Source of the DNA: Pseudotabrizicola algicola | GTDB taxonomy: Bacteria; Pseudomonadota; Alphaproteobacteria; Rhodobacterales; Rhodobacteraceae | Length of the DNA stretch: 64,000 bases | NCBI RefSeq assembly: GCF_010915705.1 | Contig: NZ_JAAIKE010000004.1 | Location: 124,001-188,000 of the forward strand | Direction of reading: 5' to 3' | Part shown: positions 24,815-34,515 of the stretch, piece by piece | Position numbering within the stretch: position 1 is the first letter of the stretch | Layout of the letters: each line of letters starts with the position of its first letter | Notes under the pieces: model-generated | Databases searched by the model: none | The model's input: only the letters and a program-made list of their open reading frames with translations | What the model was told of the DNA's origin: nothing | Made by a program: the position numbers and the translations under genes

Positions 24815-25174
24815 TCAGGGGCTGTCGCAGGGGGCAAGCCGGATGGCGCGGCCCGCCGTGCGGCCGACGTCATGGCAGGTGCCGCCGTCGCACAGCCGCC
24901 AGCCCGCGCCTGTGCTGCCAGAGGCGGCGAGGTGTAGCTCGGCCACTTCGGTGCCGGGGGACCAGACCCACCAGCCGTTTTCCTGCACCGCGCCCTCCCC
25001 CGGCTCCATCCCCGCGCCGCTGCCCTTGATGCGGGCCTCTAGGAGATAGAGGCTGTGCGGGCGCAATTCCCACGCCTCGACCCATTCGGTTTTCTCGACA
25101 GAATGGGTCCAGTGCAGGGTGAAGCCGGGGCCGGAAAGCGCCAGCGCCACCGCCCCCGCCATCAGGCAGCTCAT
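24815..25174 (-). CDS. DUF1850 protein of a TAXI-TRAP operon
   Basis: A 119-residue protein with an N-terminal hydrophobic segment (MSCLMAGAVALALSG) that may be a signal anchor, the WTHSVEKTEWVEAW motif typical of DUF1850 and two C-terminal cysteines (LCDGGTCHD) that may form a disulfide. Its ATG overlaps the stop of the TRAP permease gene (ATGA), so it is made together with the transporter. DUF1850 genes are habitual companions of TAXI-TRAP permeases; their job is unknown. Confidence 0.82.
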   Translation of the reverse strand: MSCLMAGAVALALSGPGFTLHWTHSVEKTEWVEAWELRPHSLYLLEARIKGSGAGMEPGEGAVQENGWWVWSPGTEVAELHLAASGSTGAGWRLCDGGTCHDVGRTAGRAIRLAPCDSP

Positions 25175-27258
25175 GCGGCGGCCCTGCGGCGCAGCATCAG
25201 GTGCTGGGCCGCGAAGGCCAGCACCAGCGCAAAGCCGATGCCATCGGTGGCGGGCAGCGCCACCACCAGCGCGCCCGCCGCCAGCATCGCCAGCGCACGC
25301 TGCCACAGGGCAAGCGGCGTTCCCAGCCAGCCGATCACCGCCACGCCCCAGAGGCCGATGGCGAGCAGCGCCTTGGTGACGATGTAGATCACCGCGGGGA
25401 TGAAACCGATGGCCTCGGCCAGTGGCCCGCCGTTCTGCAGCATCAGCGCGGGGGTATAGACCGCCATGAAGGGGATCACGAAACCCGCCGCCGCGATCTT
25501 GACCGCGTTCAGGCTGATGGTCAGCCCGCGTTCCTTGGCGATGGGGGCTGCGGCAAAGCAGGCCAGCGCGACGGGCGGCGTCAGGTCCGCAAGGATGCCG
25601 AAGTAGAACACGAACATATGGCTGACGATCAGCGGCACCCCGAGTTCCAGCAGCGCCGGTCCGGCGATGGAGGAGGTGATGATGTAATTGGGGATGGTGG
25701 GAATCCCCATGCCCAGCACGATGCAGGTGATCATGGTGAGCACGAGCGAGAGGAACAGGCTGCTTTCCCCCACGCCCACGATGAACTGGCCAAAGGTGTT
25801 CGCGGCGCCGGTCAGCGTCATGGTGCCGATGATGATACCCACCAGCGCGCAGGCGATGCCGACGGGCAGCGCGGTTTTCGCGCCATCGGCCAGTGCGTCG
25901 CGGCAGATGATCAGCGTCTCGCGCCCACCCTGCGACAGCGCGTTGAGCGCGATCAGCGCGGCGACGACGCCGGCCACCACCCAGATGCCCCATTGCAGGA
26001 AGGCCCCTGCGGCAAAGCCCAGCCCGATCCAGAAGATGATGCGGATCACGCCAGCAGGCAGGCCCAGTGCCACGCTGGCCCCGAGGATCAGCATCAAGGT
26101 CAGGCCAAGGCCGACGGTGCCTGCGAACAGCGGCGTGTAGCCCGAGAACAGGAGCCAGACCAGCACGGCCAGCGGCAGGATCAGGTGCCAGCCTGCCTTG
26201 AGCGCGGCGAGGGGGGAAGGCAGCTCTGCCCTCGACAGCCCGCGCAGGTTCATCCGGCCTGCCTCGAGATGCACCATCCAGAAGGCGGCGGTGAAATACA
26301 GGATGGCGGGGATGATGGCGGCGCGGACCACCTCGATATAGGCAACCCCCAGCGTTTCGGCCATGATGAAGGCCACAGCGCCCATCACCGGCGGCATGAT
26401 CTGCCCGCCCATGCTGGCCGTGGCCTCGACACCGCCCGCGAAGGCGGGGCGGTAGCCGAAGCGTTTCATCAGCGGAATGGTGAACTGGCCGGTGGTGACG
26501 ACATTGGCGACGCCCGAGCCGGAAATGGTGCCCATCAACCCCGACGACAGGACCGAGACCTTGGCCGCCCCGCCCATCTTGTGCCCGACAAGGCCGAGCG
26601 AGACATCGGTGAACAGCTTGATCATCCCCGCCTTTTCGAGAAAGGCACCGAACAGGATGAACAGGAAGATGAAGGTCGACGAGACATAGGTGGGAATGCC
26701 GTAGATGCCTTCGGTGCCGTAGGCCATATGCTCGACCACCTGCGCGAAATCATAGCCGCGATGGTTGAGCGGGCTGGGCAGATACTGGCCCCAGAGGCAA
26801 TAGGCAAGGAAGGTGCCCGCGATGATCGGCAGCGCCGCCCCCATCATGGCCCAGGCCGCGCCGAAGACGGTGGCCAGCGCGATGACGCCCACCACGATAT
26901 CGAGCGGCAGCGGATCGCCCGCGCGCATGAGCAGCGGCACATATTCCGCCCATTGGTACCAGGCGACCCCGACCGACAGCGCCGCCAGCCCCCATGCCAG
27001 CGCGCGCACCAGCGGCCTTGCCCCGCGCATCAACGCCAAGAGCGGGAACCCCAGGAGCAGCAGGAAGCCCACATGGAAGGCGCGGGTGATCTGGCTGGCG
27101 AAATCCACCAGATGCGCCGCCGTCAGGATCTGGAACACGGAAAACGCGATGGCGATATAGAACAGCGCCCGCCCCTCCCACCCCGGCGGGAAACCTGCCG
27201 CCAGCGGATCATGCGGGTTATGCGCCTCTACCACGGCGTCGGCTTTGTCTTTGGTCAT
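25171..27258 (-). CDS. TRAP transporter fused permease (4TM-12TM, TAXI type)
   Basis: A 695-residue inner-membrane protein fusing the small (DctQ) and large (DctM) TRAP subunits. The N-terminal third carries about four to five helices, followed by the DctM-like repeat with GSGVANVVTTGQFTIPLMK and MGIPTIPNYI motifs. It drives sodium- or proton-coupled uptake of an organic acid presented by the TAXI binding protein. ATG 27258 follows GGGGAGGGG; the longer frame is rejected. It is the second gene after the binding protein, with a stem-loop between, and overlaps DUF1850. Confidence 0.93.
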   Translation of the reverse strand: MTKDKADAVVEAHNPHDPLAAGFPPGWEGRALFYIAIAFSVFQILTAAHLVDFASQITRAFHVGFLLLLGFPLLALMRGARPLVRALAWGLAALSVGVAWYQWAEYVPLLMRAGDPLPLDIVVGVIALATVFGAAWAMMGAALPIIAGTFLAYCLWGQYLPSPLNHRGYDFAQVVEHMAYGTEGIYGIPTYVSSTFIFLFILFGAFLEKAGMIKLFTDVSLGLVGHKMGGAAKVSVLSSGLMGTISGSGVANVVTTGQFTIPLMKRFGYRPAFAGGVEATASMGGQIMPPVMGAVAFIMAETLGVAYIEVVRAAIIPAILYFTAAFWMVHLEAGRMNLRGLSRAELPSPLAALKAGWHLILPLAVLVWLLFSGYTPLFAGTVGLGLTLMLILGASVALGLPAGVIRIIFWIGLGFAAGAFLQWGIWVVAGVVAALIALNALSQGGRETLIICRDALADGAKTALPVGIACALVGIIIGTMTLTGAANTFGQFIVGVGESSLFLSLVLTMITCIVLGMGIPTIPNYIITSSIAGPALLELGVPLIVSHMFVFYFGILADLTPPVALACFAAAPIAKERGLTISLNAVKIAAAGFVIPFMAVYTPALMLQNGGPLAEAIGFIPAVIYIVTKALLAIGLWGVAVIGWLGTPLALWQRALAMLAAGALVVALPATDGIGFALVLAFAAQHLMLRRRAAA

Positions 27259-27280
27259 TTGCCCCTCCCCGAGCGATGCG

Positions 27281-27301
27281 GGCGGGCCTGTGCGGCCCGC
27301 C
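27281..27301 (-). terminator. Intercistronic stem-loop after the TAXI binding-protein gene
   Basis: GGCGGGCC (27281-27288) pairs with GGCCCGCC (27294-27301) around a five-base loop. It lies between the binding-protein stop and the permease start, with no U-run, and probably stabilises the binding-protein message. Confidence 0.6.
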
Positions 27302-27335
27302 ACGGTCTTGTGTCTGGCCCCGTCTTGCGCGGGGA

Positions 27336-28295
27336 TTACTGGATCAGACCGGCCTCGCGGTAATAGCGTTCCGCGCCGGGGTGCAGCGGCACCGGCATGC
27401 CGTCGAGCGCGGTATCGAGCGAGATGGCGGTGGCGGCCTGATGTGCGGCGGCCAGCGCGGGCAGGTTCTCGAACAGGAGCTTGGTCATCAGATAGGCGGT
27501 TTCGTCATCCACGCCTTCATGGGTCAGGAAGAAGTTGCCGACGGCGAGGGTCGGGATGTCTTCGGTCTGGCCTTCATAGGTGCCGGCCGGAATGGTCGCG
27601 GCGAGGTAGGGCGCGCCAAGGGTTTCCGCCACTTCGGCCGGAACCGAGACGATGGTGGTCGGCACCGACGTTGCCAGATCCTTGAGCGAGGACACGCCAA
27701 GCCCCGCCGATTGCAGCGTGGCATCAAGCTGGCGGTTCTTCATCAGTTCCACCGATTCCGCGAAGGGCAGGTATTCGGTCTTGCTCAGATCGGCATAGCT
27801 CATGTCCAGCGCCTCGAGGATGGCGCGGGCGTTGAGTTCGGTGCCCGATTTCGCGGCCCCCACCGAGATCGACTTGCCCCGCAGGTCGGTCACGGTGGTG
27901 ATGCCGCTGCTCGCACTCGCCGCGATCTGGATGTAGTTCGGATAGGCGGCAGCGATGCCGCGCAGCTTGGTCAGCGGGGCGTTGAAGCCCGCCTCGGCAT
28001 CGCCTTCCCATGCCAGTTTCACGGAATCGCCCAGCGCGATGGCAAATTCGCCCTTGCCCTGCTGCAAGAGGTTCAGGTTTTCCACGCTGGCCTTGGTGGC
28101 CTGCACCTGCGTGCGCGCGCCTTCGATGCCGTCGGCATAGATTTTCGACAGGCCGACACCGATGGGGTAGTAGACGCCCGAGGTGCCGCCGGTCAGGATG
28201 TTGATGAATTGCTCGGCCTGTGCCGACACGGGCAGCGCTGTGAGCGCGGTGCAGGCGACAAGCGCGCGGAATCCGCGCGTCAGGGACATGGTCAT
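27336..28295 (-). CDS. TAXI-family TRAP solute-binding protein
   Basis: A 319-residue periplasmic protein. The signal peptide ends at VSAQA near residue 27, and the mature part begins EQFINILTGGTSGVYYPIG, a TAXI hallmark (NMT1/THI5-like fold). GGAGGATC before ATG 28295 supports the start. TAXI-TRAP systems import dicarboxylates or glutamate-like compounds; the ligand here is unknown, but the downstream DctB-type sensor suggests a carboxylate. It is the first gene of the operon and is divergent from a 2-hydroxyacid dehydrogenase. Confidence 0.93.
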   Translation of the reverse strand: MTMSLTRGFRALVACTALTALPVSAQAEQFINILTGGTSGVYYPIGVGLSKIYADGIEGARTQVQATKASVENLNLLQQGKGEFAIALGDSVKLAWEGDAEAGFNAPLTKLRGIAAAYPNYIQIAASASSGITTVTDLRGKSISVGAAKSGTELNARAILEALDMSYADLSKTEYLPFAESVELMKNRQLDATLQSAGLGVSSLKDLATSVPTTIVSVPAEVAETLGAPYLAATIPAGTYEGQTEDIPTLAVGNFFLTHEGVDDETAYLMTKLLFENLPALAAAHQAATAISLDTALDGMPVPLHPGAERYYREAGLIQ

Positions 28296-28549
28296 GTGAT
28301 CCTCCTTGGATGCGGGCAGGACTGGCCTGCCACGGCGTAACCCCGCTCCTCCGCGGGATGGCGCAGTTTGGCCCGTGCAGGGCGGGCCTGCAAAGAGGGC
28401 TTGGCACGCAGCCGCGCAGCTTCGTCGCAAGCTTTCGCCAGCCCCCGCGCGAGATTTCGCCACGAGGGCCGCGCGATGGCGCGGACTTGTCGTTTGACGG
28501 CCACGCGCATAGCCTGACCCAGAGCCGGAACAGCAGGACGAGGTGGGCC

Positions 28550-29548
<999 letters not shown>

Positions 29549-29561
29549 CGGCGGCGAACCG

Positions 29562-29587
29562 CCCCCCTGCCCCGTCGGGGCGAGGGG
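29562..29587. terminator. GC-rich imperfect hairpin between convergent genes
   Basis: CCCCCT...AGGGGG (29562-29567 with 29582-29587) encloses CCCC-GTC-GGGG (29569-29579). It lies between the dehydrogenase stop and the stop of the convergent DJ-1-like gene. It lacks a U-run. Confidence 0.42.
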
Positions 29588-29597
29588 GAGCGGAGCG

Positions 29598-30281
29598 TCA
29601 TGCGGCCTTGAGCAAGGCCAGCAGCTTTTCTGCTGCCTCTTCCGAGGAGGCAGGGTTCTGTCCGGTGACGAGCTGGCCGTCGACGATGACATGGGGCTGC
29701 CAATCGGCCGCCTTGCGATAGGTTGCGCCCGAAGACTTGAGCATGTCTTCCAGAAGGAAAGGCACAACATCGGTCAGGCCGGCCGCCTCTTCCTCGGTGT
29801 TGGAAAATCCGGTCACGGTCTTGCCCGCGACGAGCGGCCTGCCATCGGCGCCCTTGGCATCCTTGAAGACGGCGGGCGCATGGCACACCGCCCCGATGGG
29901 ACGGCCCGAGGCGGCGAACTGGCCCAGCAGGATTTGCGAATGGCGATCATCGGCCAGATCCCACAGGGGGCCGTGGCCCCCCGGATAGAACACGGCGTCA
30001 AACCCGTCGGCGGACACCGAAGCGAGAACAGCCGTATCGGCAAGGGCCGCCTTGGCCGCCGCATCTTCCTTGAAACGGTCGGTCGCGGGGGTTTGCGCAT
30101 CCTTGGCATCGCTGGCCGGATCAAGCGGCGGCTGGCCCCCCTTGGGAGAGGCAAGGGTGATCTGCGCGCCCGCATCCTTGAACACGTAATAGGGGGCGGC
30201 AAACTCTTCGAGCCAGAAGCCGGTTTTCTTGCCGGTATCGCCCAGTCGGTCATGCGAGGTCAGAACCATCAGTATTTTCAT
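29598..30281 (-). CDS. DJ-1/PfpI-family (HchA-like) type 1 glutamine-amidotransferase-domain protein
   Basis: A 227-residue protein with Cys133 in GAVCHAPA as nucleophile, Glu25/26 near the N-terminus and the FYPGGHGPLWD segment. The CH dyad, GHGPLWDL and large insert resemble the glyoxalase III/deglycase branch (HchA, Hsp31) more than Parkinson DJ-1 itself. Likely roles are methylglyoxal detoxification or protein protection. The start at ATG 30281 has a short purine stretch upstream (AAGGAAAACGG). It converges with the hydroxyacid dehydrogenase gene. Confidence 0.87.
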   Translation of the reverse strand: MKILMVLTSHDRLGDTGKKTGFWLEEFAAPYYVFKDAGAQITLASPKGGQPPLDPASDAKDAQTPATDRFKEDAAAKAALADTAVLASVSADGFDAVFYPGGHGPLWDLADDRHSQILLGQFAASGRPIGAVCHAPAVFKDAKGADGRPLVAGKTVTGFSNTEEEAAGLTDVVPFLLEDMLKSSGATYRKAADWQPHVIVDGQLVTGQNPASSEEAAEKLLALLKAA

Positions 30282-30596
30282 CAGCCGTTTTCCTTGTTCG
30301 TCTGGCCCCGGCGACCCGGATTGGCACCGGGGGCTGCGGACCAAACCCGCAGCGGGCCGCACAGGTTCCGGCGCGGCGCGGGATTGGCACATCACAGGAT
30401 TGACAGCGGCAGCACCGCTGCCGTTCTGTGACAGGGGCGGATGCATCCGCACGGCGGGGAACCCATGCGCGGGGTTGCGCGCTTTACCTGCGGCTGCCCA
30501 TGCCCGCTTCCTGTTCGTCTGGGCGATGAACAGGCGCAGCGGCGATGCCCCAAGGCAGAGATGAAACCGGCCTCGAGCCAGAAAGGATCAACGGGA
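30282..30596. other. Intergenic region between DJ-1-like and EEP-family genes
   Basis: These 315 bases carry no convincing gene. Near the middle is a nested dyad (30392-30431) containing a perfect -35 TTGACA (30400-30405), described separately. The rest is GC-rich leader. Confidence 0.5.
30392..30431 (+). promoter_or_regulatory. Nested palindromes around a TTGACA element
   Basis: TCACAG (30392-30397) and CTGTGA (30426-30431) flank a second dyad, CGGCAGC-ACC-GCTGCCG (30407-30423). A perfect -35 TTGACA lies at 30400-30405 so that the inner dyad fills the spacer position. No good -10 is visible, so either a factor-dependent promoter or a coincidental match is possible. It points toward the EEP-phospholipase D pair. 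Confidence 0.4.
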
Positions 30597-31325
30597 ATGT
30601 CCGACCTGAGCGTGGCAAGCTGGAACATCCGTGCCGGTCTGGGCCGCGACTTTCGCCGCCAACCCGCGCGCACGATCGATGCCATCGTGGGCTTTGATGC
30701 CGATGTGGTCTTGCTGCAAGAGGCCGATTTCCGCCTGCACCCACGCCCCGCCGCGCTGCCCCGCAGCCACGGCCGGATCGGCCCTTTCGAGGTGGTGGAC
30801 CTGACCGAAAACGCCGTGGGACTGGGCTGGCACGGAATTGCGCTGCTCAAACGCCCCGGCATCGAGGTCGAGGCGATCCATCTGCACGATCTGCCGTCGC
30901 TGGAGCCGCGCGGGGTGGTGATCGTCGATCTGACGGTGCGCGGCCTGCCCGTCCGCATCGTCGGCGTGCATCTGGGCCTGTTGCGCGGCAACCGGCGCAA
31001 GCAGCTTGGTTTCATCGTGGACCGTCTGGCCGAACTGGCCCATCGCCCCACGGTGATTGCGGGCGATTACAACGAATGGCGTGACCGACACGGGTTCGAG
31101 GCGGTGCCGGACTGGCTTTCGGTTCACAGCCCCGGCCCGACCTTTCCGGCGGGCCGCCCGTTCCTGCGGCTGGACAGGCTGGCCTTCAGCCGCGATCTGG
31201 AACTGCTCGGCAGCAGTGTCATTGCCGGACCCGAGGCGGTGATGGCCTCGGACCATCGGCCGATCCTCGGCCATTTCCGGCTTCTTGCGCCTGCCGAAGC
31301 GGTCTCTGCCGCTGCCGCCTCGTGA
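30597..31325 (+). CDS. Endonuclease/exonuclease/phosphatase-family hydrolase
   Basis: A 242-residue EEP-fold protein with metal and catalytic motifs ASWNIRAG (N-terminus), VVLLQEADFR (Glu near residue 42), VGVHLGLL, IAGDYNEWRD and the C-terminal ASDHRPIL. Relatives cleave phosphodiesters of DNA, sphingomyelin or inositol phosphates; the specific target is unknown. AAGGATCAACGGGA precedes ATG 30597. Its stop TGA overlaps the start of the phospholipase-D-like gene (TGATG), so the two are coupled and may act on the same class of phosphodiester. Confidence 0.87.
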   Translation: MSDLSVASWNIRAGLGRDFRRQPARTIDAIVGFDADVVLLQEADFRLHPRPAALPRSHGRIGPFEVVDLTENAVGLGWHGIALLKRPGIEVEAIHLHDLPSLEPRGVVIVDLTVRGLPVRIVGVHLGLLRGNRRKQLGFIVDRLAELAHRPTVIAGDYNEWRDRHGFEAVPDWLSVHSPGPTFPAGRPFLRLDRLAFSRDLELLGSSVIAGPEAVMASDHRPILGHFRLLAPAEAVSAAAAS

Positions 31326-32863
31326 TGGGCGTCGCTTGGGTCCTGTTCCAGTTTTGCCTTCTTGTCGCTTTGCTGATCGGGCTGGCGCGGGCGCTGTTTC
31401 CGGTGCCCGTGCTGCCCGGACGGACCGAAAGCCGCGCCCTGCCCCCGGTCACCGGTGGCCCCATCGTCGCGGCGCTGTGCCCGCCAGCCTCCGTCGCGCC
31501 GGGGCTGACGGGGATCAGGCCGATGCCGAACGGGGCCGATGCCTTTGCCGCCCGCCTGATGCTGGCCGATGCGGCGGTGTCCTCGATCGATGTGCAATAT
31601 TACATCTGGTATGGGGATCTGACGGGATTTCTGCTGCTCGATGCCCTCAAACGCGCGGCAGAGCGCGGGGTGCGGGTGCGGCTCTTGCTGGATGACAACG
31701 GCACGGCGGGGCTGGACCGGGAACTGGCCGCGCTGGATGCGCATCCCAATGCCGAGGTGCGGCTTTACAACCCCTTCAACCTACGGCGGGTCAAGCCGCT
31801 GTGCTATGGCTTCGATTTCTTCCGCCTGAACCGGCGGATGCACAACAAATCCTTCACCGTGGACGGGGTGGCGACGATCCTTGGCGGGCGCAATATTGGC
31901 GACCGCTATTTCGAAACCTGCCCCGAGGCGCTGTTCATCGATCTTGATGTGCTGGCCGCCGGGGCCATCGTGCCGGAGGTCAGTGCCGATTTTGACCGCT
32001 ATTGGGCCTGCCGCTCTGCCCATCCCGCCTCGGATATCCTGCGCCGCCCAAAGCAGGCCGACCCGATAGCGGCGGGGCTTTCGCGTTTTTGCGCCCTGCC
32101 CGCATGGACAGAGTTTCGCGCGCTGGTCGAGGCCAGCCCCATTTCCGCCGCCCTGCGCGGGGGCGATCTGGCGCTGCAATGGACGAAGGCGGTGCTGGTC
32201 AGTGACGACCCGATCAAGGGCCAGGGCGCGGTGCCGCGCCAGGACCTGCTGGCCACGCGGTTGCGGCAGGCGGTGGGGCAGATCGAGCATCGGCTGGATG
32301 TGGTTTCCCCCTATCTGGTGCCGGGCAAGGCGGGGGTGCGCGCCTTTGCCACCCTGACCGCGCAAGGCATCGCGGTGCGGGCGCTGACCAATGCGATCGA
32401 CGCCACCGATGTGGTCGCGGTCCATGCGGGCTATGCGAAACGCCGCCGCGCGATGCTGCGGGCCGGAATGACGCTGTTCGAGGTGCATGCCCGCGCCGAA
32501 GCCCATCCGCAGCGTCGCAGGCGCGGGCGGTTCCGGCGGGCGAAGGCCAGTCTGCACGCGAAGACCTTTGCGGTGGATGGCAAACGCGTCTTCGTCGGCT
32601 CGTTCAACTTTGATCCGCGCTCCACCACGCTCAACACCGAAATGGGCATCCTGATCGACAGCCCGCAAATGGCCGAGGCGCTGCACACAACCTTTGACAG
32701 CGGTCTTGCGGGGCTGGCGTGGAAAGTGGCGCTCAAGGGTCGGCGAAAGATATGGATCGACATGGCCAGTGGCGTGATCCGCACCAAGGAACCCGGCCTG
32801 ACCGCCCCGCGCCGGCTGGTGGTCGCCGTGGTCGGATGGCTGCCGGTGGAATGGCTGATGTAG
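31325..32863 (+). CDS. Phospholipase D-superfamily protein (cardiolipin synthase-like)
   Basis: A 512-residue protein with an N-terminal hydrophobic helix (residues 4-25) and two HxKx4D catalytic motifs: HNKSFTVDG (His173) and HAKTFAVDG in the C-terminal half, followed by GSFNFDPRS. Two HKD motifs plus a membrane anchor are the layout of cardiolipin synthases and bacterial PLDs. It may transfer or hydrolyse phosphatidyl groups. Overlap with the EEP-family gene indicates one operon. A short inverted repeat (32865-32880) spans its end and that of the convergent metallophosphoesterase gene. Confidence 0.9.
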   Translation: MGVAWVLFQFCLLVALLIGLARALFPVPVLPGRTESRALPPVTGGPIVAALCPPASVAPGLTGIRPMPNGADAFAARLMLADAAVSSIDVQYYIWYGDLTGFLLLDALKRAAERGVRVRLLLDDNGTAGLDRELAALDAHPNAEVRLYNPFNLRRVKPLCYGFDFFRLNRRMHNKSFTVDGVATILGGRNIGDRYFETCPEALFIDLDVLAAGAIVPEVSADFDRYWACRSAHPASDILRRPKQADPIAAGLSRFCALPAWTEFRALVEASPISAALRGGDLALQWTKAVLVSDDPIKGQGAVPRQDLLATRLRQAVGQIEHRLDVVSPYLVPGKAGVRAFATLTAQGIAVRALTNAIDATDVVAVHAGYAKRRRAMLRAGMTLFEVHARAEAHPQRRRRGRFRRAKASLHAKTFAVDGKRVFVGSFNFDPRSTTLNTEMGILIDSPQMAEALHTTFDSGLAGLAWKVALKGRRKIWIDMASGVIRTKEPGLTAPRRLVVAVVGWLPVEWLM

Positions 32864-32871
32864 CGCGGCCC

Positions 32872-34512
32872 CTAGGCCGCATCCTCCGGGGCGATCCCTG
32901 CATCGGCGAGCATCTGCGCCAGCATGTGCACGAAAATCTGGATGCGCGCCTGCACCGAGGTCGGGTCGGCCCAGTGGCGCCCCGCGTAGGCCGCGATCAA
33001 GGCGGAATAGTCGCGCAGCGCGTCGTCGGTCAGGAAGGGCCTCGCCAGCTCGCCCGCGCTGCGCAGGGCATACCAGTCCGTCAGCAAACGGGTCACGGGC
33101 AGGCCCGCGCCCCCCTTGGGCAGTGACGGGTCTGCGGCATCGGCGGGCGCATCGCGGCGCGCCAGAGCCACCAGATCGCCCGTGCTGCGCCCCTCCAGAC
33201 AGGCGCGCAGGTCTTGCGGCCAGTCATTGGGCAAAAAGCGGTGCCGCACTTGCGCGCCGATATGGCGATAGAGAAACTCGGGGTAGGTCGCGGCCTCCAG
33301 CCAGTCGGGCGCTTCCCCGCCTTTGCCGTAAAAGCGAAAGAAGGCATCGAAGCCCGCAAAGTCGATCACCTGCGGGGTAGTGGTCAGCGTGGCAGGGGTG
33401 GCGCTGGCCAGCAGGAAGGCAGGCGGGAAGGCCACCGGCGACGGCACCGCGTGATTGACCAGCGCAGGCCCGCCCTCTGCGGCGCGGGCAGTCGCATGAT
33501 AATGCAGATGGCCCGAGAAATGCCTGCCGATTCCGGTGGCCGCGACGCGCGCCGTGGTGGCGGGCGTGGGGTTGCGCCGGACGCCGGTGCTTTGCCCGAA
33601 CAGCGCCCGTTCTGCCTCCAGCGTGCCGCGCAGCACATCGGCCACGGGGTAATGCGAGAAACAGATCAGCGTCTTGCCCAAGTCCTGCGCCCGCCGCGCG
33701 ACATCGGCCATCCAGTCCAGCAGAAAGGGTTTGAGCCGCACCAGCGCATTCCAGCCCGCGTTGGTGCTGTCTTCGAAGGCATCGGGCTGCGTGTTGTCGG
33801 GCCTGCCGCTGCGCGGCTCGAACACATTGGCATCGATCGACACCAGCCACAGGCCCGGCTCGGGTTCGACCAGATAAGACAGGTCGATCTGCCGATGCGT
33901 GGTGCGGCCATCGGCGGCGGTCATGTCATGCATCCGGCTGGCGGGGGAATCGTCGGGACCAAAGGGGCTTTCCCAGTGCAGATCACGCGGATCGCGCATC
34001 AGCCCGTGCGCGCGCCACGCCTCTGCCAGCCCGACATAGCTGCCGCAGCCCATGCGCGGATCATGGACGGTTTCGCCGCCCGCAGGCTTGCCTGCATCCT
34101 CTGGGCGGCTGCTGACGGTGACGCTGCCGCCGCTGCCGGTCAAAAAGGCCTTGGTATGGGGCCGCCCGCTCATGCCATAGGCGTCATGGTTGCCGGGGCA
34201 AAGGAAAAACCGCATGTCATGGCGCGTGCCGTAATCGACCAGCAGCGCCAGCGCGGCCTCCATGCTGGGGGCCTGCCCGTCATCGGTCAGATCGCCGGGG
34301 ATCAGCACGGTGCGGATGCCCTGCGCCGCGCAGGCCTCCAGCGCAGCCGTCAGGGCAAGGCCGCTTTCGTTGAAGATGCGGGTCGATTCCACACTGTCGC
34401 GGCGGCTGCGCACACAGGCCCCCGCGCGCCCCTGAAACCGGACGCCCTCCACGCCGTAGTCCGGAAACAGCGCATGGATATGCGGATCGGACACGACGGC
34501 AAAGCGGTGCAT
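32872..34512 (-). CDS. Metallophosphoesterase (calcineurin-like), about 546 residues
   Basis: It has the full metallophosphoesterase signature in order: DPHIH (residue about 10), IPGDLTDDG, CPGNHDAYG, FSHYP and GHLHYH. The protein is about twice the size of a minimal phosphodiesterase; the C-terminal 200 residues have no domain I recognise. No signal peptide is seen, so it is cytoplasmic. ATG 34512 is immediately downstream of the Na/Pi cotransporter stop (an adjacent GTG at 34515 is an alternative), so the two are one transcript. Together with the cotransporter this suggests phosphate release from an organic phosphodiester. Confidence 0.86.
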   Translation of the reverse strand: MHRFAVVSDPHIHALFPDYGVEGVRFQGRAGACVRSRRDSVESTRIFNESGLALTAALEACAAQGIRTVLIPGDLTDDGQAPSMEAALALLVDYGTRHDMRFFLCPGNHDAYGMSGRPHTKAFLTGSGGSVTVSSRPEDAGKPAGGETVHDPRMGCGSYVGLAEAWRAHGLMRDPRDLHWESPFGPDDSPASRMHDMTAADGRTTHRQIDLSYLVEPEPGLWLVSIDANVFEPRSGRPDNTQPDAFEDSTNAGWNALVRLKPFLLDWMADVARRAQDLGKTLICFSHYPVADVLRGTLEAERALFGQSTGVRRNPTPATTARVAATGIGRHFSGHLHYHATARAAEGGPALVNHAVPSPVAFPPAFLLASATPATLTTTPQVIDFAGFDAFFRFYGKGGEAPDWLEAATYPEFLYRHIGAQVRHRFLPNDWPQDLRACLEGRSTGDLVALARRDAPADAADPSLPKGGAGLPVTRLLTDWYALRSAGELARPFLTDDALRDYSALIAAYAGRHWADPTSVQARIQIFVHMLAQMLADAGIAPEDAA

Positions 34513-34515
34513 CAC

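Noticed and set aside
25201-27363. Open frame of 720 codons on the plus strand
   Set aside because: Antisense to the TRAP fused permease; a charged, repetitive composition mirrors the hydrophobic sense strand.
28425-28442. Sigma-54-like GCTGGCGAAAGCTTGCGA on the minus strand upstream of the TAXI operon
   Set aside because: GG and GC are separated by nine instead of ten bases; this spacing is normally not tolerated by sigma-54, so I do not list it as a promoter. A second near match at 28400-28418 on the plus strand has the same type of spacing error.
32865-32880. GCGGCC-CCTA-GGCCGC dyad between the PLD-like and metallophosphoesterase genes
   Set aside because: Short, without a T-run, and overlapping the stop codon of the metallophosphoesterase gene; not enough to call a terminator.
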